Source of the DNA: Alsobacter soli
Lineage (GTDB): Bacteria; Pseudomonadota; Alphaproteobacteria; Rhizobiales; Beijerinckiaceae
NCBI RefSeq assembly: GCF_003004785.1
Contig: NZ_PVZS01000005.1
Coordinates: 62,001 to 126,000 of the forward strand
DNA length: 64,000 nt
Direction: 5' to 3'
Part shown: one piece after another, positions 36,597 through 46,642 of the stretch
How positions within the stretch are numbered: the stretch's first letter is position 1
How the letters are laid out: every line of letters starts with the position of its first letter
Made by a program: the position numbers and the translations under genes
Notes under the pieces: generated by a model
What the model was told of the DNA's origin: nothing
Database searches by the model: none
Seen by the model: only the letters and a program-made list of their open reading frames with translations

Positions 36597-37550
36597 ATGC
36601 GTAGCTATCTCGACTTCGAAAAGCCCGTGGCGGAACTCGAGGCCAAGGCCGACGAGCTGCGTGGGGTCGCGGAGAGCAGCGGCTCTCCGGCGTTGGCCAA
36701 GGAGATCGAACAGCTCGAGGCCAAGGCCGCCGCGCAGCTGAAGGAGCTCTACGGGGCCCTTACGCCGTGGCAGAAGACCATGGTGGCGCGGCACCCGCTG
36801 CGGCCGCACTTCGTGGATTACCTGGCCGCCCTGATCGAGGATTTCACGCCGCTGGCCGGCGACCGCGCCTTCGGCGAGGACGAGGCCATCATCGGCGGGT
36901 TCGGGCGTTTCCGGGGACATTCGGTCTGCGTGCTCGGGCAGGAGAAGGGCTCGGACACCGAGACCCGCCTGAAGCACAATTTCGGCATGGCCATGCCGGA
37001 GGGCTACCGCAAGGCGGCGCGCCTGATGGAGCTGGCGGACCGCTTCGAGATCCCGGTGCTCAGCTTCGTGGACACGGCCGGGGCCTATCCGGGCATCGGC
37101 GCCGAGGAGCGCGGACAGGCCGAGGCCATCGCGCGCTCGACCGACGCCTGCCTGTCGCTGGGATCGCCCAACGTCGCCCTCGTCATCGGCGAGGGCGGTT
37201 CGGGCGGCGCCGTCGCCATCGCGAGCTGCAACACGGTGCTCATGATGGAGCACGCCATCTACACGGTGGCTTCGCCGGAGGCGTCCGCCTCCATCCTGTG
37301 GCGCGACTCCGCCCGGGCGCAGGACGCCGCCACCAACATGAAGATCACCGCCCAGGACCTGCTCAAGTTCGGCATCATCGACGGGATCGTGCCCGAGCCG
37401 AGCGGCGGCGCCCATCGCGCTCCCGAGCAGGCCGTGGAAGCCGCGGGCTCCGCGATCGAGGCGGCTTTGGCGCAGTGGGCGGGCTTTTCGCGCGACGAGA
37501 TTCGTGCGAAACGTGCAGAGAAGTTTCTCGCCATCGGGCGGAAGCTTTAG
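36597..37550 (+). CDS. accA: Acetyl-CoA carboxylase carboxyltransferase subunit alpha
   Basis: Alpha half of the carboxyltransferase that moves CO2 from biotin to acetyl-CoA in fatty acid synthesis. The 317-residue product starts MRSYLDFEKPVAELEAKADE and contains HPLRPHFVDYL, GRFRGHSVCVLGQEKGSDT, DTAGAYPGIGAEERGQAEAI and the oxyanion loop GEGGSGGAVAI. It is full length. The partner accD is elsewhere, as usual. Confidence 0.97.
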   Translation: MRSYLDFEKPVAELEAKADELRGVAESSGSPALAKEIEQLEAKAAAQLKELYGALTPWQKTMVARHPLRPHFVDYLAALIEDFTPLAGDRAFGEDEAIIGGFGRFRGHSVCVLGQEKGSDTETRLKHNFGMAMPEGYRKAARLMELADRFEIPVLSFVDTAGAYPGIGAEERGQAEAIARSTDACLSLGSPNVALVIGEGGSGGAVAIASCNTVLMMEHAIYTVASPEASASILWRDSARAQDAATNMKITAQDLLKFGIIDGIVPEPSGGAHRAPEQAVEAAGSAIEAALAQWAGFSRDEIRAKRAEKFLAIGRKL

Positions 37551-37688
37551 CCGAGGCGCGCAGACGCCAGGCTGTAAAGACTCGGTTCACCATGCAGGCG
37601 GGGAGCGGCGCCCGCCCGTAAGGATCCGTAAAGGTTGACGGTTTTAATCGAGCACAGGGGTCGCAACGACGATCTCGAGGGTTGCCTG

Positions 37689-39206
37689 ATGTCGATGATG
37701 CTGTCCCGTATTCCGCTCGCCCGATTGGCATACGCCTCCGTCGTCATCGCAGCCCTGACGGGCTGCAACGAGGCATCGAAATATCCGGCCCGCGCCTTCG
37801 CGCCGATCCCATCCGACACCTTGGCCCTGATGACGGCCAAGGGCGCCACGCGCAGTTCGCCGGTCCTGATCCGCGCCTACAAGAAGGAATCCGAGATCGA
37901 GGTCTGGAAGCAGACCGCCTCGGGCAAGTACGAGCACATCAAGACCTATCCAGTCTGCCGCTGGTCGGGGCAGCTCGGTCCGAAGAAACGCGAGGGCGAC
38001 CGGCAGGTTCCGGAAGGCTTCTACACCGTCACGACGGCGCAGATGAACCCGAACTCGGCCTATTGGCTGTCGTTCAACGTCGGGTACCCGAACCCGATGG
38101 AGCGGGCCATGGGCCGCAACGGCGGCGACATCATGGTGCACGGCACGTGCTCGTCGCGCGGCTGCTTCGCCATGACGAACGATCAGATCGAAGAGATCTA
38201 CGCCGTGATGCGCGAAGCCTTCAACGGCGGCCAGAAGGCGGTTCAGTTCCAGTCCTACCCGTTCCGGATGACGGCCGAGAACCTCGCCAAGTTCCGGCAC
38301 GACCCGAACATGTCCTTCTGGAAGAACCTGAAGGAAGGCTCCGACCACTTCGAGGTCACGAAGCTCGAACCGAAGGTCGGGTATTGCGGCGGCAAGTACG
38401 TGTTCGACGCGGACGGGACCAGCCGCGTCGACCCCACGGCGCCGTGCCCGGCGCTGAAGGCGGATCCCGAGATCGCCCAGGCCGTGGCCGCCAAGGAGCG
38501 GCAGGACGAGGAAAAGGTCGCGGAGCTCGTCCAGAAGGGCACGCCGGCCGTGCGGGTGCAGTACGCGGACGGCGGGCAGCACATGAGCTTCCGTCGTGGG
38601 CAATACGCCATGGCGACGGGCGGTGACGATCGCTACGCGGGTGCGACCATGACTCCGGCCAAGATGGCCTTCCTCGGAGACATCAGCCGGCCCGAGGCGC
38701 TGGACGCGGTCGAGGAATACGCCGTGGACGAGCGCGGCAACCGCAAGGTCGCTCCGGTCGCGGTCGCCAAGGCGGAACCGGCGAAGCAGGAGCCGGCGGT
38801 CGTTGCGGCCGTCCAGGCCAAGGGCAAGCCGGGCAAGGCCGCGCCGGTGGTCGCCGCAGCACAACCCGTGCCGGCCAACGTGACGGCGCTGGCGCCGGCC
38901 CCGGAGCCGACCGGCGCGTTCAGCGCGCTGGGGTCGCTGTTCGGCAAGTCCCGGGAGAGCAAGCAGGACGCGCCGGTGGAGGCCGCCTCGGCCTCGTCCG
39001 AGGCGAAACCCTTCTACAAGCGCTGGCTCGGCGGCTCGGATGAGCCCGCGGCCGCGCCGGTCGCCGACGAGCCGGCTGCTCCGCAGCCCGCCAAGGTTCC
39101 GCTGCCGCCCCGCCGCCAGGCGAAGGCGAGCGAGCCTGCCCAGAAGCCGCAGCACCAGGCGGCGCTGGCGCCCGCAGTGGTGGCGAGCGCCGCCACCGCG
39201 CAGTAG
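37689..39206 (+). CDS. L,D-transpeptidase-type lipoprotein (YafK-like)
   Basis: A 505-residue lipoprotein. The signal peptide ends in the lipobox AALTGC (Cys about residue 27). Residues 45-230 form a YkuD/murein L,D-transpeptidase domain like YafK/DpaA: LIRAYKKESEIEVWKQ at its start, EGDRQVPEGFYTVTTAQMNP, and the active site IMVHGTCSSRGCFAMTNDQI with His and Cys. The C-terminal half is Ala/Pro/Lys-rich and disordered, unlike the usual shorter family members. The ATG at 37689 has GAGGG upstream. It may modify or release peptidoglycan cross-links. Confidence 0.85.
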   Translation: MSMMLSRIPLARLAYASVVIAALTGCNEASKYPARAFAPIPSDTLALMTAKGATRSSPVLIRAYKKESEIEVWKQTASGKYEHIKTYPVCRWSGQLGPKKREGDRQVPEGFYTVTTAQMNPNSAYWLSFNVGYPNPMERAMGRNGGDIMVHGTCSSRGCFAMTNDQIEEIYAVMREAFNGGQKAVQFQSYPFRMTAENLAKFRHDPNMSFWKNLKEGSDHFEVTKLEPKVGYCGGKYVFDADGTSRVDPTAPCPALKADPEIAQAVAAKERQDEEKVAELVQKGTPAVRVQYADGGQHMSFRRGQYAMATGGDDRYAGATMTPAKMAFLGDISRPEALDAVEEYAVDERGNRKVAPVAVAKAEPAKQEPAVVAAVQAKGKPGKAAPVVAAAQPVPANVTALAPAPEPTGAFSALGSLFGKSRESKQDAPVEAASASSEAKPFYKRWLGGSDEPAAAPVADEPAAPQPAKVPLPPRRQAKASEPAQKPQHQAALAPAVVASAATAQ

Positions 39207-39230
39207 CCGAACCGCGGGATCTAGGACAAG

Positions 39231-39256
39231 AAAGGCCGGCTCTTCAGCCGGCCTTT
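39231..39256 (+). terminator. Rho-independent terminator
   Basis: A 10-bp stem (AAGGCCGGCT / AGCCGGCCTT, loop CTTC) with a following TT lies about 25 bp after the L,D-transpeptidase stop. Confidence 0.85.
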
Positions 39257-39291
39257 TCATTTTGACAGCGCCTACGAGTCGACAGATCGCT

Positions 39292-39330
39292 CGTCATCCC
39301 CGGCCCGTTGCGCGGGCGCCGGGGACGACG
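39292..39330. repeat. Palindromic intergenic repeat, copy 3
   Basis: A 39-bp imperfect palindrome (CGTCATCCCCGGC ... GCCGGGGACGACG) sharing its end phrase CGTCATCCCCGG with the right arm of the element at 18368-18446. Confidence 0.55.
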
Positions 39331-39374
39331 CAGCATCCAAACGCAGCCGAGCGTGGAATGCGCTCGGAACCTGT

Positions 39375-39713
<339 letters not shown>

Positions 39714-39765
39714 GGTCCGGTCCTTCCTCGTGCGCGGTCAAGGCGCGCCGTTGCGGATTTGTGAT

Positions 39766-39851
39766 CGTCCTTTGCGAGGAGCGGAGCGACGAAGCAATCC
39801 AGAGGCGCAGCGCGGAGGGTCCGGATTGCTTCGCTTCGCTCGCAATGACGG
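39766..39851. repeat. Palindromic intergenic repeat, copy 4
   Basis: An 86-bp palindromic element between bolA and grxD. The left arm (TTTGCGAGGAGCGGAGCGAC, GAAGCAATCC) pairs with the right arm (GGATTGCTTCGCTTCGCTCG, CAATGACGG). It shares the GGATTGCTTCG phrase with copy 1. Confidence 0.7.
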
Positions 39852-39861
39852 TCGTAGGTCC

Positions 39862-40098
39862 TTACTCTTGCGGCGCTGACGTGGTCAGCGCAAGCGCGTG
39901 CAGCACGCCGCCCATGTTGCCCTTGAGGGCCCCGTAGACCAGCTGGTGCTGCTGCACCCGCGTCTTCCCCTTGAAGGCGGAAGACACCACCGTGGCGGCG
40001 TAGTGGTCGCCGTCGCCGGCGAGGTCGCGGATCTCGACCTTGGCGTCCGGCAGGGCTTCCTTGATGAGGCGCTCAATCTCGCGCGCGTCCATGGCCAT
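39862..40098 (-). CDS. bolA: BolA family protein
   Basis: A 78-residue BolA-like protein (MAMDAREIERLIKEALPDAK, KGKTRVQQHQLVYGALKG, LHALALTTSAPQE) with the class II KH-like fold and conserved His residues used as Fe-S ligands with monothiol glutaredoxins. The ATG at 40098 has GGAG about nine bases upstream; the longer frame overlaps purL. It lies 14 bp after the purL stop and upstream of grxD. Confidence 0.93.
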   Translation of the reverse strand: MAMDAREIERLIKEALPDAKVEIRDLAGDGDHYAATVVSSAFKGKTRVQQHQLVYGALKGNMGGVLHALALTTSAPQE

Positions 40099-40112
40099 GG
40101 GGGATGTCTCCG

Positions 40113-42338
40113 TCAGGCCGCTTCGGCCGTGGTGGGGTGGCCCGCCATGTAGTTCGGCAGCCACGACTCGTGCGCCGACCGCAAGGCCTGGACCGATATG
40201 GGCTTCTCGCCCGGCAGAATCAACGCGTCGCCGCCCGTCACGCCGATGCGCTGGACGGGGACGCCAGCCGCCTTCGCCTGGGCCAGCACCGCGTCGGCCT
40301 GGTCGGGCTTCACGGCCAGCAGGTAGCGCGCCTGATCCTCACCGAAGAGGACGGCGTGGGCCGGTCCGGCCGGAAGGGCGTCGACAGTGGCGCCCACGCC
40401 CTTGGCCATCGCCATCTCGGCCAAGGCCACGGCGAGGCCACCGTCGGAGAGGTCGTGAACGGTGCGGACGCCCCAGTTGCGGATCAGGCCGCGGACGAAA
40501 TCGCCGTTGCGTTTCTCGGCGGCGAGGTCCACCGGGGGAGGCGCGCCTTCCTCGCGGCCGGCCACATCGCGCAGCCACACGGACTGGCCAATCCAGCCGG
40601 CGGTCTCGCCCACCAGCAGGATGGCCTCGCCGGCGGCCTTGAAGCCGACTGAGGCGTTGACGGTGACGTCGTCCAGCAGGCCGACGCCGCCGATCGTGGG
40701 GGTCGGCAGGATGCCACGGCCGTTGGTCTCGTTGTAGAGCGACACGTTGCCGGACACGACCGGGAAGTCGAGCGCCTTGCAGGCCTCGCCGATGCCGCGG
40801 ATGCAGCCGACGAACTGGCCCATGGCGTCCGGCCGCTCGGGATTGCCGAAGTTCAGGTTGTCCGTGATGGCGAGCGGCTGGCCGCCCACGGCCGTGATGT
40901 TGCGCCAGGCTTCCGCGACGGCCTGCTTTCCGCCTTCGACCGGATCGGCCTCGCAATAGCGCGGCGTGACGTCCGAGGTGAGGGCCAGGCCCTTGGGTCC
41001 GTCCAGCACGCGCACAACCGCGGCGTCGCCGCCAGGCTGCTGCACGGTGTTGCCGCCGATCAGGTGGTCGTACTGCTCCCAGACCCAGCGCTTGGAGCAG
41101 AGGTCCGGCGATCCGACCAGCTTCAGAAGCGCGTCCGCGTTCGACATGGGGGCCGAGACGCTCTCGGCCGCGACCGTCGGCTGGTAGGTGTTGGCGATGT
41201 GGGGCCGGTCGTAGACCGGGGCCTCGTCGCCCAACTCCTTGATGGGGAGATCGGCCATCACCTCGCCGCCGTGCTTCACGACGAAGCGGAGCGTGTCGGT
41301 GGTCTTGCCGATCACCGCGAAGTCCAGCCCCCACTTCACGAAGATGGCCTTGGCCTGCTCCTCCTTGGCGGGGTCGAGCACCATGAGCATGCGCTCCTGG
41401 CTCTCGGAGAGCATCATCTCGTAGGCCGACATGCCGGGTTCGCGGCAGGGCACCTCGTCCAGGTCCAGCTCGACGCCCAGGTCGCCCTTGGCGCCCATCT
41501 CGACGGCCGAGCAGGTGAGGCCGGCCGCGCCCATGTCCTGGATGGCGATGACCGAGCCCGTCTGCATGAGCTCCAGGCAGGCCTCCAGCAGCAGCTTCTC
41601 GGCGAAGGGGTCGCCGACCTGCACGGTGGGGCGCTTCTCCTCCGACTTGTCGTCGAATTCGGCCGAGGCCATCGTCGCGCCATGGATGCCGTCGCGGCCG
41701 GTCTTGGAGCCGAGATAGACGATCGGATTCCCCACCCCGGTGGCGGCGGCGTAGAAGATCTCGTCCGCCTTGGCGATGCCGACCGCCATGGCGTTGACCA
41801 GGATGTTGCCGTCGTAGCGGGTGTGGAAGCCCATCTGGCCGCCCACCGTGGGCACGCCGAAGGAGTTGCCGTAGCCGGCGATGCCAGCCACCACGCCCGC
41901 CACCAGGTGGCGGGTCTTGGGATGCGACGGGTCGCCGAAGCGCAGCGCGTTAAGGCAGGCAATGGGCCGGGCGCCCATGGTGAAGACGTCGCGCAGGATG
42001 CCGCCCACGCCGGTGGTCGCGCCCTGGTAGGGCTCGATGTAGCTTGGGTGGTTGTGGCTCTCCATCTTGAACACGCAGGCCAACCCATCGCCGATGTCGA
42101 TGACCCCGGCGTTCTCTCCCGGTCCCTGGATCACCCACGGGGCCTTGGTGGGCAGCGTCTTCAGATGGAGGCGCGACGACTTGTAGGAGCAGTGCTCGTT
42201 CCACATGGCCGAGAAGATGCCGAGCTCCGTGATGGTCGGCTCGCGGCCGATCAGCTTCAGGATGCGCTCGTACTCGTCGGGCTTCAGGCCATGCTCGGCC
42301 ACGAGTTCGGGGGTGATCTTGACGCTGTTGGGGATCAC
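40113..42338 (-). CDS. purL: Phosphoribosylformylglycinamidine synthase subunit PurL
   Basis: Small-type FGAM synthase catalytic subunit acting with PurS and PurQ in purine synthesis. The 741-residue product begins at GTG 42338 ([20 protein letters not shown]) with GAGAGAGGG upstream. It shows the PurL signatures [50 protein letters not shown] and a late [15 protein letters not shown]. An open frame continues upstream to 42611 but has no family similarity. It heads purL-bolA-grxD. Confidence 0.97.
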   Translation of the reverse strand: MIPNSVKITPELVAEHGLKPDEYERILKLIGREPTITELGIFSAMWNEHCSYKSSRLHLKTLPTKAPWVIQGPGENAGVIDIGDGLACVFKMESHNHPSYIEPYQGATTGVGGILRDVFTMGARPIACLNALRFGDPSHPKTRHLVAGVVAGIAGYGNSFGVPTVGGQMGFHTRYDGNILVNAMAVGIAKADEIFYAAATGVGNPIVYLGSKTGRDGIHGATMASAEFDDKSEEKRPTVQVGDPFAEKLLLEACLELMQTGSVIAIQDMGAAGLTCSAVEMGAKGDLGVELDLDEVPCREPGMSAYEMMLSESQERMLMVLDPAKEEQAKAIFVKWGLDFAVIGKTTDTLRFVVKHGGEVMADLPIKELGDEAPVYDRPHIANTYQPTVAAESVSAPMSNADALLKLVGSPDLCSKRWVWEQYDHLIGGNTVQQPGGDAAVVRVLDGPKGLALTSDVTPRYCEADPVEGGKQAVAEAWRNITAVGGQPLAITDNLNFGNPERPDAMGQFVGCIRGIGEACKALDFPVVSGNVSLYNETNGRGILPTPTIGGVGLLDDVTVNASVGFKAAGEAILLVGETAGWIGQSVWLRDVAGREEGAPPPVDLAAEKRNGDFVRGLIRNWGVRTVHDLSDGGLAVALAEMAMAKGVGATVDALPAGPAHAVLFGEDQARYLLAVKPDQADAVLAQAKAAGVPVQRIGVTGGDALILPGEKPISVQALRSAHESWLPNYMAGHPTTAEAA

Positions 42339-42519
42339 GGTCGCCCTCTCTCGGTCAGGGGTCGGCGGCAAGCGGCGCCGGGCCCGGGCAGGCCCGTCCG
42401 CGTTTCGCCCTTCGCATAAAGGCCCCCACGCGCCAAGGCAATCCGCAACCGTACCCACCTCGGTGCAGGCGTCCTGTTTCGGGACAAGGGGAAGGCTCCT
42501 GCTGAAAGCCTGACCACGC

Positions 42520-42615
42520 GGGATGCTGCAAGCTAGGGTTGTGATCCAGGTTGACGCACTTCTCGGACACGCAACCTGTGGCCTCGAATTTGAAATCTGG
42601 AGTTGCAGCATCCCC
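42520..42615. repeat. Nested inverted repeats upstream of the TadG-like gene
   Basis: An outer perfect 12-bp inverted repeat (GGGATGCTGCAA at 42520-42531, TTGCAGCATCCC at 42603-42614) encloses an inner 7-bp one (CAGGTTG at 42547-42553, CAACCTG at 42572-42578). The right arm ends 15 bp before the ATG at 42630. It could be a structured leader RNA or a small palindromic mobile element. Confidence 0.55.
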
Positions 42616-42629
42616 GTGAGGCCGCTGCG

Positions 42630-43856
42630 ATGTCCATTCTGAAACGCTTCGCTTCCGAAACCCGTGGCGCCGTCGCCCCCATCTTCGCCGTCGCCACCCT
42701 GCCGATGCTGCTCGCCGTGGGGTCGGCGGTCGACTACGACCGCGCCACGGCCATGCGGGCCCGCATTCAGGCCGCCGCGGACGCCACGGCGCTCGCCATG
42801 GCGCGCCAGGCGGGCGACCTCAGCGACGCGGACCTGCAGACCAAGGGCGCCAGCTACTTCGAGGGCGCGCTCGCGGCTGCGTGGACGGACGCCGGCGCGA
42901 ACCGCGTCTCGCAGGGCTTCGTGCGCACGGCGCTCGCGATCACCAAGACGGCCGACAAAAAGGTCGTCGTGGACGTGCGCGGCGCCTACCCGACCACCTT
43001 CATGCGCATGGCCGGCAAGGCCCAGATGGACATCGCCGCCTCCGGCCAGGCCGCCTGGGGCGTGCGCAAGATCGAGGTCGCCCTGGTGCTCGACAACACG
43101 GGCTCAATGGCGAGTTCCAACAAGATCACCGAGTTGAAGAAGGCGGCCAAGAACCTGGTCACGACGCTCGAGGGCGTCGCGAAGGAGCCGGATCAGGTCA
43201 AGATCGCGCTGGTGCCATTCAACACGCAGGTGCACGTCGATACCGCGTGGAAGAACGAGACCTGGCTCGATTTCTCCACCTTCGGGGTGAACAAGTCGGC
43301 CTGGGACGGCTGCATCGCCGACCGCAACAGCGGCTATGACACCAACGACAACCCGCTCGCCAAGTACCCCGCCGTGAAGTCCTGCCAGTGGGGCACCGCG
43401 CTCGCCCTGGTGAAGCCGCTCTCGACGGATTTCGCAGCCATGCGCACTGCGATCGACTCCATGAACGCGGTGGGCAACACCAACATCACCATCGGGCTCG
43501 CCTGGGGGCTGGCGGCCCTGTCGCCCGGGGCGCCGCTCACCGGCGGGGCGGCGTTTGGCAGCGCGGACGTGGAGAAGTTCATGATCCTGCTGACGGACGG
43601 CGACAACACGCAGAACCGCTTCGGCGACACCGTCTACCAGATGGACCAGCGCACCAAGACGGCGTGCGACGAGGTGAAGAAGTCCAGCAACGGGATCACC
43701 CTCTACACGGTGCGTGTGATCAATGGCAACGCCACGCTGCTGAAGAGCTGCGCGAGCGACTCCTCTAAGTATTTCGATGTCACGTCGGCAAGCCAGCTCG
43801 ACGGCGTCTTCAAGAAGATCGCCAGCGACATCACGTCCATCCGCCTCACCATGTAA
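42630..43856 (+). CDS. TadG-like pilus-assembly protein with VWA domain
   Basis: A 408-residue protein with a TadE/TadG N-terminus: charged start, [20 protein letters not shown] membrane segment and [16 protein letters not shown] von Willebrand A domain begins near residue 150 ([11 protein letters not shown], a DxTGS metal site), with a second metal element in [12 protein letters not shown]. Such proteins act in Flp-type pilus export or matrix attachment. No tad/cpa operon is adjacent. The ATG at 42630 is chosen; a structured inverted repeat precedes it. Confidence 0.86.
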   Translation: MSILKRFASETRGAVAPIFAVATLPMLLAVGSAVDYDRATAMRARIQAAADATALAMARQAGDLSDADLQTKGASYFEGALAAAWTDAGANRVSQGFVRTALAITKTADKKVVVDVRGAYPTTFMRMAGKAQMDIAASGQAAWGVRKIEVALVLDNTGSMASSNKITELKKAAKNLVTTLEGVAKEPDQVKIALVPFNTQVHVDTAWKNETWLDFSTFGVNKSAWDGCIADRNSGYDTNDNPLAKYPAVKSCQWGTALALVKPLSTDFAAMRTAIDSMNAVGNTNITIGLAWGLAALSPGAPLTGGAAFGSADVEKFMILLTDGDNTQNRFGDTVYQMDQRTKTACDEVKKSSNGITLYTVRVINGNATLLKSCASDSSKYFDVTSASQLDGVFKKIASDITSIRLTM

Positions 43857-43878
43857 CTGCGTATCGGTGGGGAGGATC

Positions 43879-43906
43879 GCGGCCCCGGCCTGCATGCCGG
43901 GGCCGC
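43879..43906. terminator. Hairpin between convergent genes
   Basis: An 11-bp perfect stem (GCGGCCCCGGC / GCCGGGGCCGC, loop CTGCAT) between the TadG-like and DUF3833 gene stops. It has a weak T-rich tail and is probably bidirectional. Confidence 0.65.
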
Positions 43907-43923
43907 AGTCGTTCTCGTAGCTC

Positions 43924-44457
43924 TCAGCGCGCGCGACGTATGCGCAATTCGGCCTTGCCCACGGGGAAGAACAGCCAGGACAGGTCGGCCGTATTGATCA
44001 CCGCGCGTGGTCCCGTCTTGCGGAGCAGGTCTGCAAAGCGGATGTCGTAGCTCGAGCCGGCGGCCGTCCTCACCCGCGCCGTATAGGAGAGTTTCACGGC
44101 GTCGCCGTCCTGGCGGACATCAGCCGTTCCGATCACATCCTCGCGGGTCCCGACATAAACGCCGTCTCCCGTCTTGGTGAACCGCCACGTCTTGCGGTCG
44201 CGCTCCCCGTCGGAATAGACAAAGTCTTCGCGCAGCGTCAGCGTCCGCCCATCCCAGCGGCCGCGCATGGCTACTTCGATGCCTCGCCGCGAACCGTCGC
44301 GCGTGTTGAAGAAGACGCCTTCCGCCCGCAGCGGGCCGCGAAAAAAATCCTCCAGCACCAGCTTCGATGGGTACGGGCGGACCTGCACGGCCGCAGCAGA
44401 AGACCCCTGGACGGAAACGGCCAGCGCCAAGCCAGCTAGACAGAAACGGGCAACCAT
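43924..44457 (-). CDS. DUF3833-like exported protein
   Basis: A 177-residue protein with an N-terminal signal peptide (FCLAGLALAVSVQGSSAAA). The body matches the DUF3833 pattern: LVLEDFFRGPLRAEGVFFNT, MRGRWDGRTLTLREDF, DGERDRKTWRF, DVIGTADV and a late VINTADLSWLF. Function is unknown; members are usually lipoproteins, but no lipobox Cys is evident here, so it may be periplasmic. Confidence 0.75.
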   Translation of the reverse strand: MVARFCLAGLALAVSVQGSSAAAVQVRPYPSKLVLEDFFRGPLRAEGVFFNTRDGSRRGIEVAMRGRWDGRTLTLREDFVYSDGERDRKTWRFTKTGDGVYVGTREDVIGTADVRQDGDAVKLSYTARVRTAAGSSYDIRFADLLRKTGPRAVINTADLSWLFFPVGKAELRIRRAR

Positions 44458-44547
44458 GAAGCCTCCGGGCAGTCACTCCCCCGGGAAGCCTACGGCTCAG
44501 TCCGCGTCCCGGACCACGATCCGTCGCCCTAGTCGCTGCGGCGAAGC

Positions 44548-44567
44548 GCCCCCGGCGAGCCGGGGGC
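44548..44567. terminator. Hairpin downstream of the rpmA-proximal GNAT gene
   Basis: An 8-bp stem (GCCCCCGG / CCGGGGGC, loop CGAG), 13 bp past the GNAT stop when read leftward. It has no T-run and is plausible as a terminator. Confidence 0.4.
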
Positions 44568-44579
44568 ATCGGTCATGGC

Positions 44580-45221
44580 TCAGACGCAGCCAGCGGGCTC
44601 GAGTCCGAAGCTCGGCTCAGGTTCGCCCCGCTGGAAACGCGGCTCGCCCCAGCCCTTCAGGCTGCGCCAAACCTTCCGATCGAGCCGGAACCGGTCCACC
44701 GGGAACAGGCCGCCGCGGGCCTTCATCTCCACCAGCCCGGAGCTCTCGTAGGAGAAGCCGGCCTTGCGCAGCACGCGCTGGGAGCCCGGGTTGATCACGC
44801 GGACCTGGGCGGTGACGGCCTCTGTCTTCGTCAGGCTGAAGACGGTGTCCACCACCGGCTGGACCGCCTCCGTGGCGTAGCCCTTGCTCCAGTGCTCCAC
44901 CGCGAAGGCGTAGCCGAGCACGACCGTGTCGTCGGGCTCCCACTTCACCGAGACGAAGCCGACCGGCTCACGGTAGCCACGGTTCAGCGTGGCGAGCAGC
45001 GTGAGCTGCGACCCGGCCGCGTTGCGCGTGCGCGCGTCCAGGATCCAGGCGTCGGCAGCGCCGGCGGGGTAGGGATGCGGGATATTGGCCGTCATGTCCG
45101 CCACCTCTTTGCGGGCGGCGATTCGGGCTACGGCTTGCGCATCGTTCGCCCGTGGCCAGCGCAGCCACAGGCGGCGCGTTTCGAGCCTGAAAACGTCGTC
45201 GCGGGTGATCTCTGGGAACAT
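44580..45221 (-). CDS. GNAT acetyltransferase, RimJ/RimL type
   Basis: A 213-residue acetyltransferase of the ribosomal-protein (RimJ/L) type: FRLETRRLWLRWPRANDAQA at the start, VLGYAFAVEHWSKGYATEAV for the acetyl-CoA loop, and INPGSQRVLRKAGFSYESSG. GGAGG lies eight bases before ATG 45221. Its place directly downstream of rplU-rpmA is conserved in many Rhizobiales. The true substrate is unknown. Confidence 0.88.
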   Translation of the reverse strand: MFPEITRDDVFRLETRRLWLRWPRANDAQAVARIAARKEVADMTANIPHPYPAGAADAWILDARTRNAAGSQLTLLATLNRGYREPVGFVSVKWEPDDTVVLGYAFAVEHWSKGYATEAVQPVVDTVFSLTKTEAVTAQVRVINPGSQRVLRKAGFSYESSGLVEMKARGGLFPVDRFRLDRKVWRSLKGWGEPRFQRGEPEPSFGLEPAGCV

Positions 45222-45415
45222 GACCGAGCCTCCGGTCCGAGGGAGAGTCACGGTGAATCGTGACCCGGATACGACGAAGGGGAAGCGGTTTCCCACTTCC
45301 CCGGTCGATTCCCAGGATTTCTCCTGGCTCTCTCGGACTTGGCTCGCTTATCGCGACTTGGGGTCCGCCGGGTCTCGTGGGAGCCGGCGGAGGTCCTTCG
45401 TCCTGACCTGCGCCG

Positions 45416-45682
45416 TTATTCAGCAGCCTCTTGGGCTCGTACGACCACAAAGGTTCGGTCGTTGGCTTTGGCGTGGAACTCGACCACGCCGGCGGCCGTC
45501 GCAAAAAGCGTATGGTCTTTGCCGATGCCGACATTGGCGCCGGGATGCATCTTCGTCCCGCGCTGACGCACGATGATGTTGCCGGGAATCACGCGCTCCC
45601 CGCCGAACTTCTTCACGCCAAGGCGGCGGCCAGCCGAATCGCGCCCGTTGCGCGAGGAACCGCCTGCTTTCTTGTGAGCCAT
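45416..45682 (-). CDS. rpmA: 50S ribosomal protein L27
   Basis: An 88-residue L27 starting [20 protein letters not shown], with [20 protein letters not shown] and [16 protein letters not shown]. It has no N-terminal extension of the cleaved Firmicute type. It lies 115 bp after rplU on the same strand, the standard L21-L27 pairing. Confidence 0.98.
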   Translation of the reverse strand: MAHKKAGGSSRNGRDSAGRRLGVKKFGGERVIPGNIIVRQRGTKMHPGANVGIGKDHTLFATAAGVVEFHAKANDRTFVVVRAQEAAE

Positions 45683-45797
45683 GATGGTGCTCCGTAACCG
45701 TTGCGGGCCTTATACCCGAAAAATTCCGCTGCGTCAGGCCCTGCGGGCCCGACCGTCTCATCCGTTGCGCGCGAGCCCTCCGGGGAGGGCGTTCGCA

Positions 45798-46202
45798 TCA
45801 GGCCTGGGCCGCCTCGGCGGCGTCGCCCTCGGCCTTCTTGGCCCGGGGAGCGCGCTTTGGCTTGGCCTCGCCCTCGGCGGCCTTCGCGGACGGCTTCGCG
45901 CCGCCGGTGAGGATCTCAGTGATCCGCACGACCGTCAGTTCCTGACGGTGCCCGCGCTTGCGCTTCGAGTTCTGGCGGCGGCGCTTCTTGAACGAGATCG
46001 TCTTCGGGCCGCGGGTCTGCTCGACCACCTCGCCCGCCACAGAGGCGCCCGCCACGACGGGGGCGCCGACCTCGTCGCCGACCATCAGAACCTGGTCGAA
46101 TGCGACGATCTCGCCCGCCTGCGTGGGGAGCTTCTCGATGGTGATGACGTCGTTGGCGGCAACCTTGTACTGCTTGCCGCCGGTCTTGATGACTGCGAAC
46201 AT
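45798..46202 (-). CDS. rplU: 50S ribosomal protein L21
   Basis: A 134-residue L21: [20 protein letters not shown] at the start, [19 protein letters not shown] in the RNA-binding region. The last 30 residues form an Ala/Lys/Glu-rich extension, common in alphaproteobacteria. The ATG at 46202 is the family start; the longer frame is ignored. It is the first gene of rplU-rpmA. Confidence 0.97.
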   Translation of the reverse strand: MFAVIKTGGKQYKVAANDVITIEKLPTQAGEIVAFDQVLMVGDEVGAPVVAGASVAGEVVEQTRGPKTISFKKRRRQNSKRKRGHRQELTVVRITEILTGGAKPSAKAAEGEAKPKRAPRAKKAEGDAAEAAQA

Positions 46203-46552
46203 CTGTTTGTCCTCGTGTTCGTCCGGCTCTGCCCGCCCCAGGGGCGAACGGCCGTCTTTTTGGCAGTTGCGATCCGGCGTGGATCCCGCGCAGGCTTCCG
46301 GGTAGGCGCCAGCACGAAGCCGCGCGCCGACCCTTCGGCCCGCGCGCGAAGCGGCTTCCATAAAAGGGGGGCGGGGGCAAGTCAAGGGAAACGGCGCACG
46401 CGAAGCCGCCATCGCACGCTCGCGCGTGTCGTGACCGACTGCTTTCCCCGTCCCTGGCGCTTGTGGATCCACGAAGCCCATGCTATTGGCCCCGCCAACC
46501 ACCGGGGCGCCCGCCCCGCGGCGCAGCCCCCCGCGGCCGCGCCTCAGTCTGC
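46203..46552. other. 350-bp region between rplU and tRNA-Ser
   Basis: Contains the divergent upstream regions of rplU (minus) and tRNA-Ser (plus). No coding region is supported, and I see no recognisable riboswitch or ribosomal leader motif. Confidence 0.5.
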
Positions 46553-46642
46553 GGAGAGGTGGCAGAGTGGTTGAATGCACCGCACTCGAAATGCGGCATA
46601 GGGGCAACCCTATCGGGAGTTCGAATCTCCCCCTCTCCGCCA
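46553..46642 (+). tRNA. tRNA-Ser (anticodon CGA)
   Basis: A 90-base class II tRNA with encoded CCA. The acceptor stem is GGAGAGG / CCTCTCC plus discriminator G. The anticodon stem CCGCA/TGCGG encloses CT-CGA-AA, so the anticodon is CGA (reads UCG). A long variable arm (TAGGG...CCCTA) and T-loop TTCGAAT are present. Confidence 0.97.

Noticed and set aside
41064-42419. 451-codon plus-strand frame inside purL
   Set aside because: Antisense to the conserved purL gene, with no ribosome site or recognisable domains.
46203-46552. Ribosomal-protein leader or riboswitch upstream of rplU
   Set aside because: No recognisable conserved leader motif or terminator/antiterminator pair could be identified by eye.
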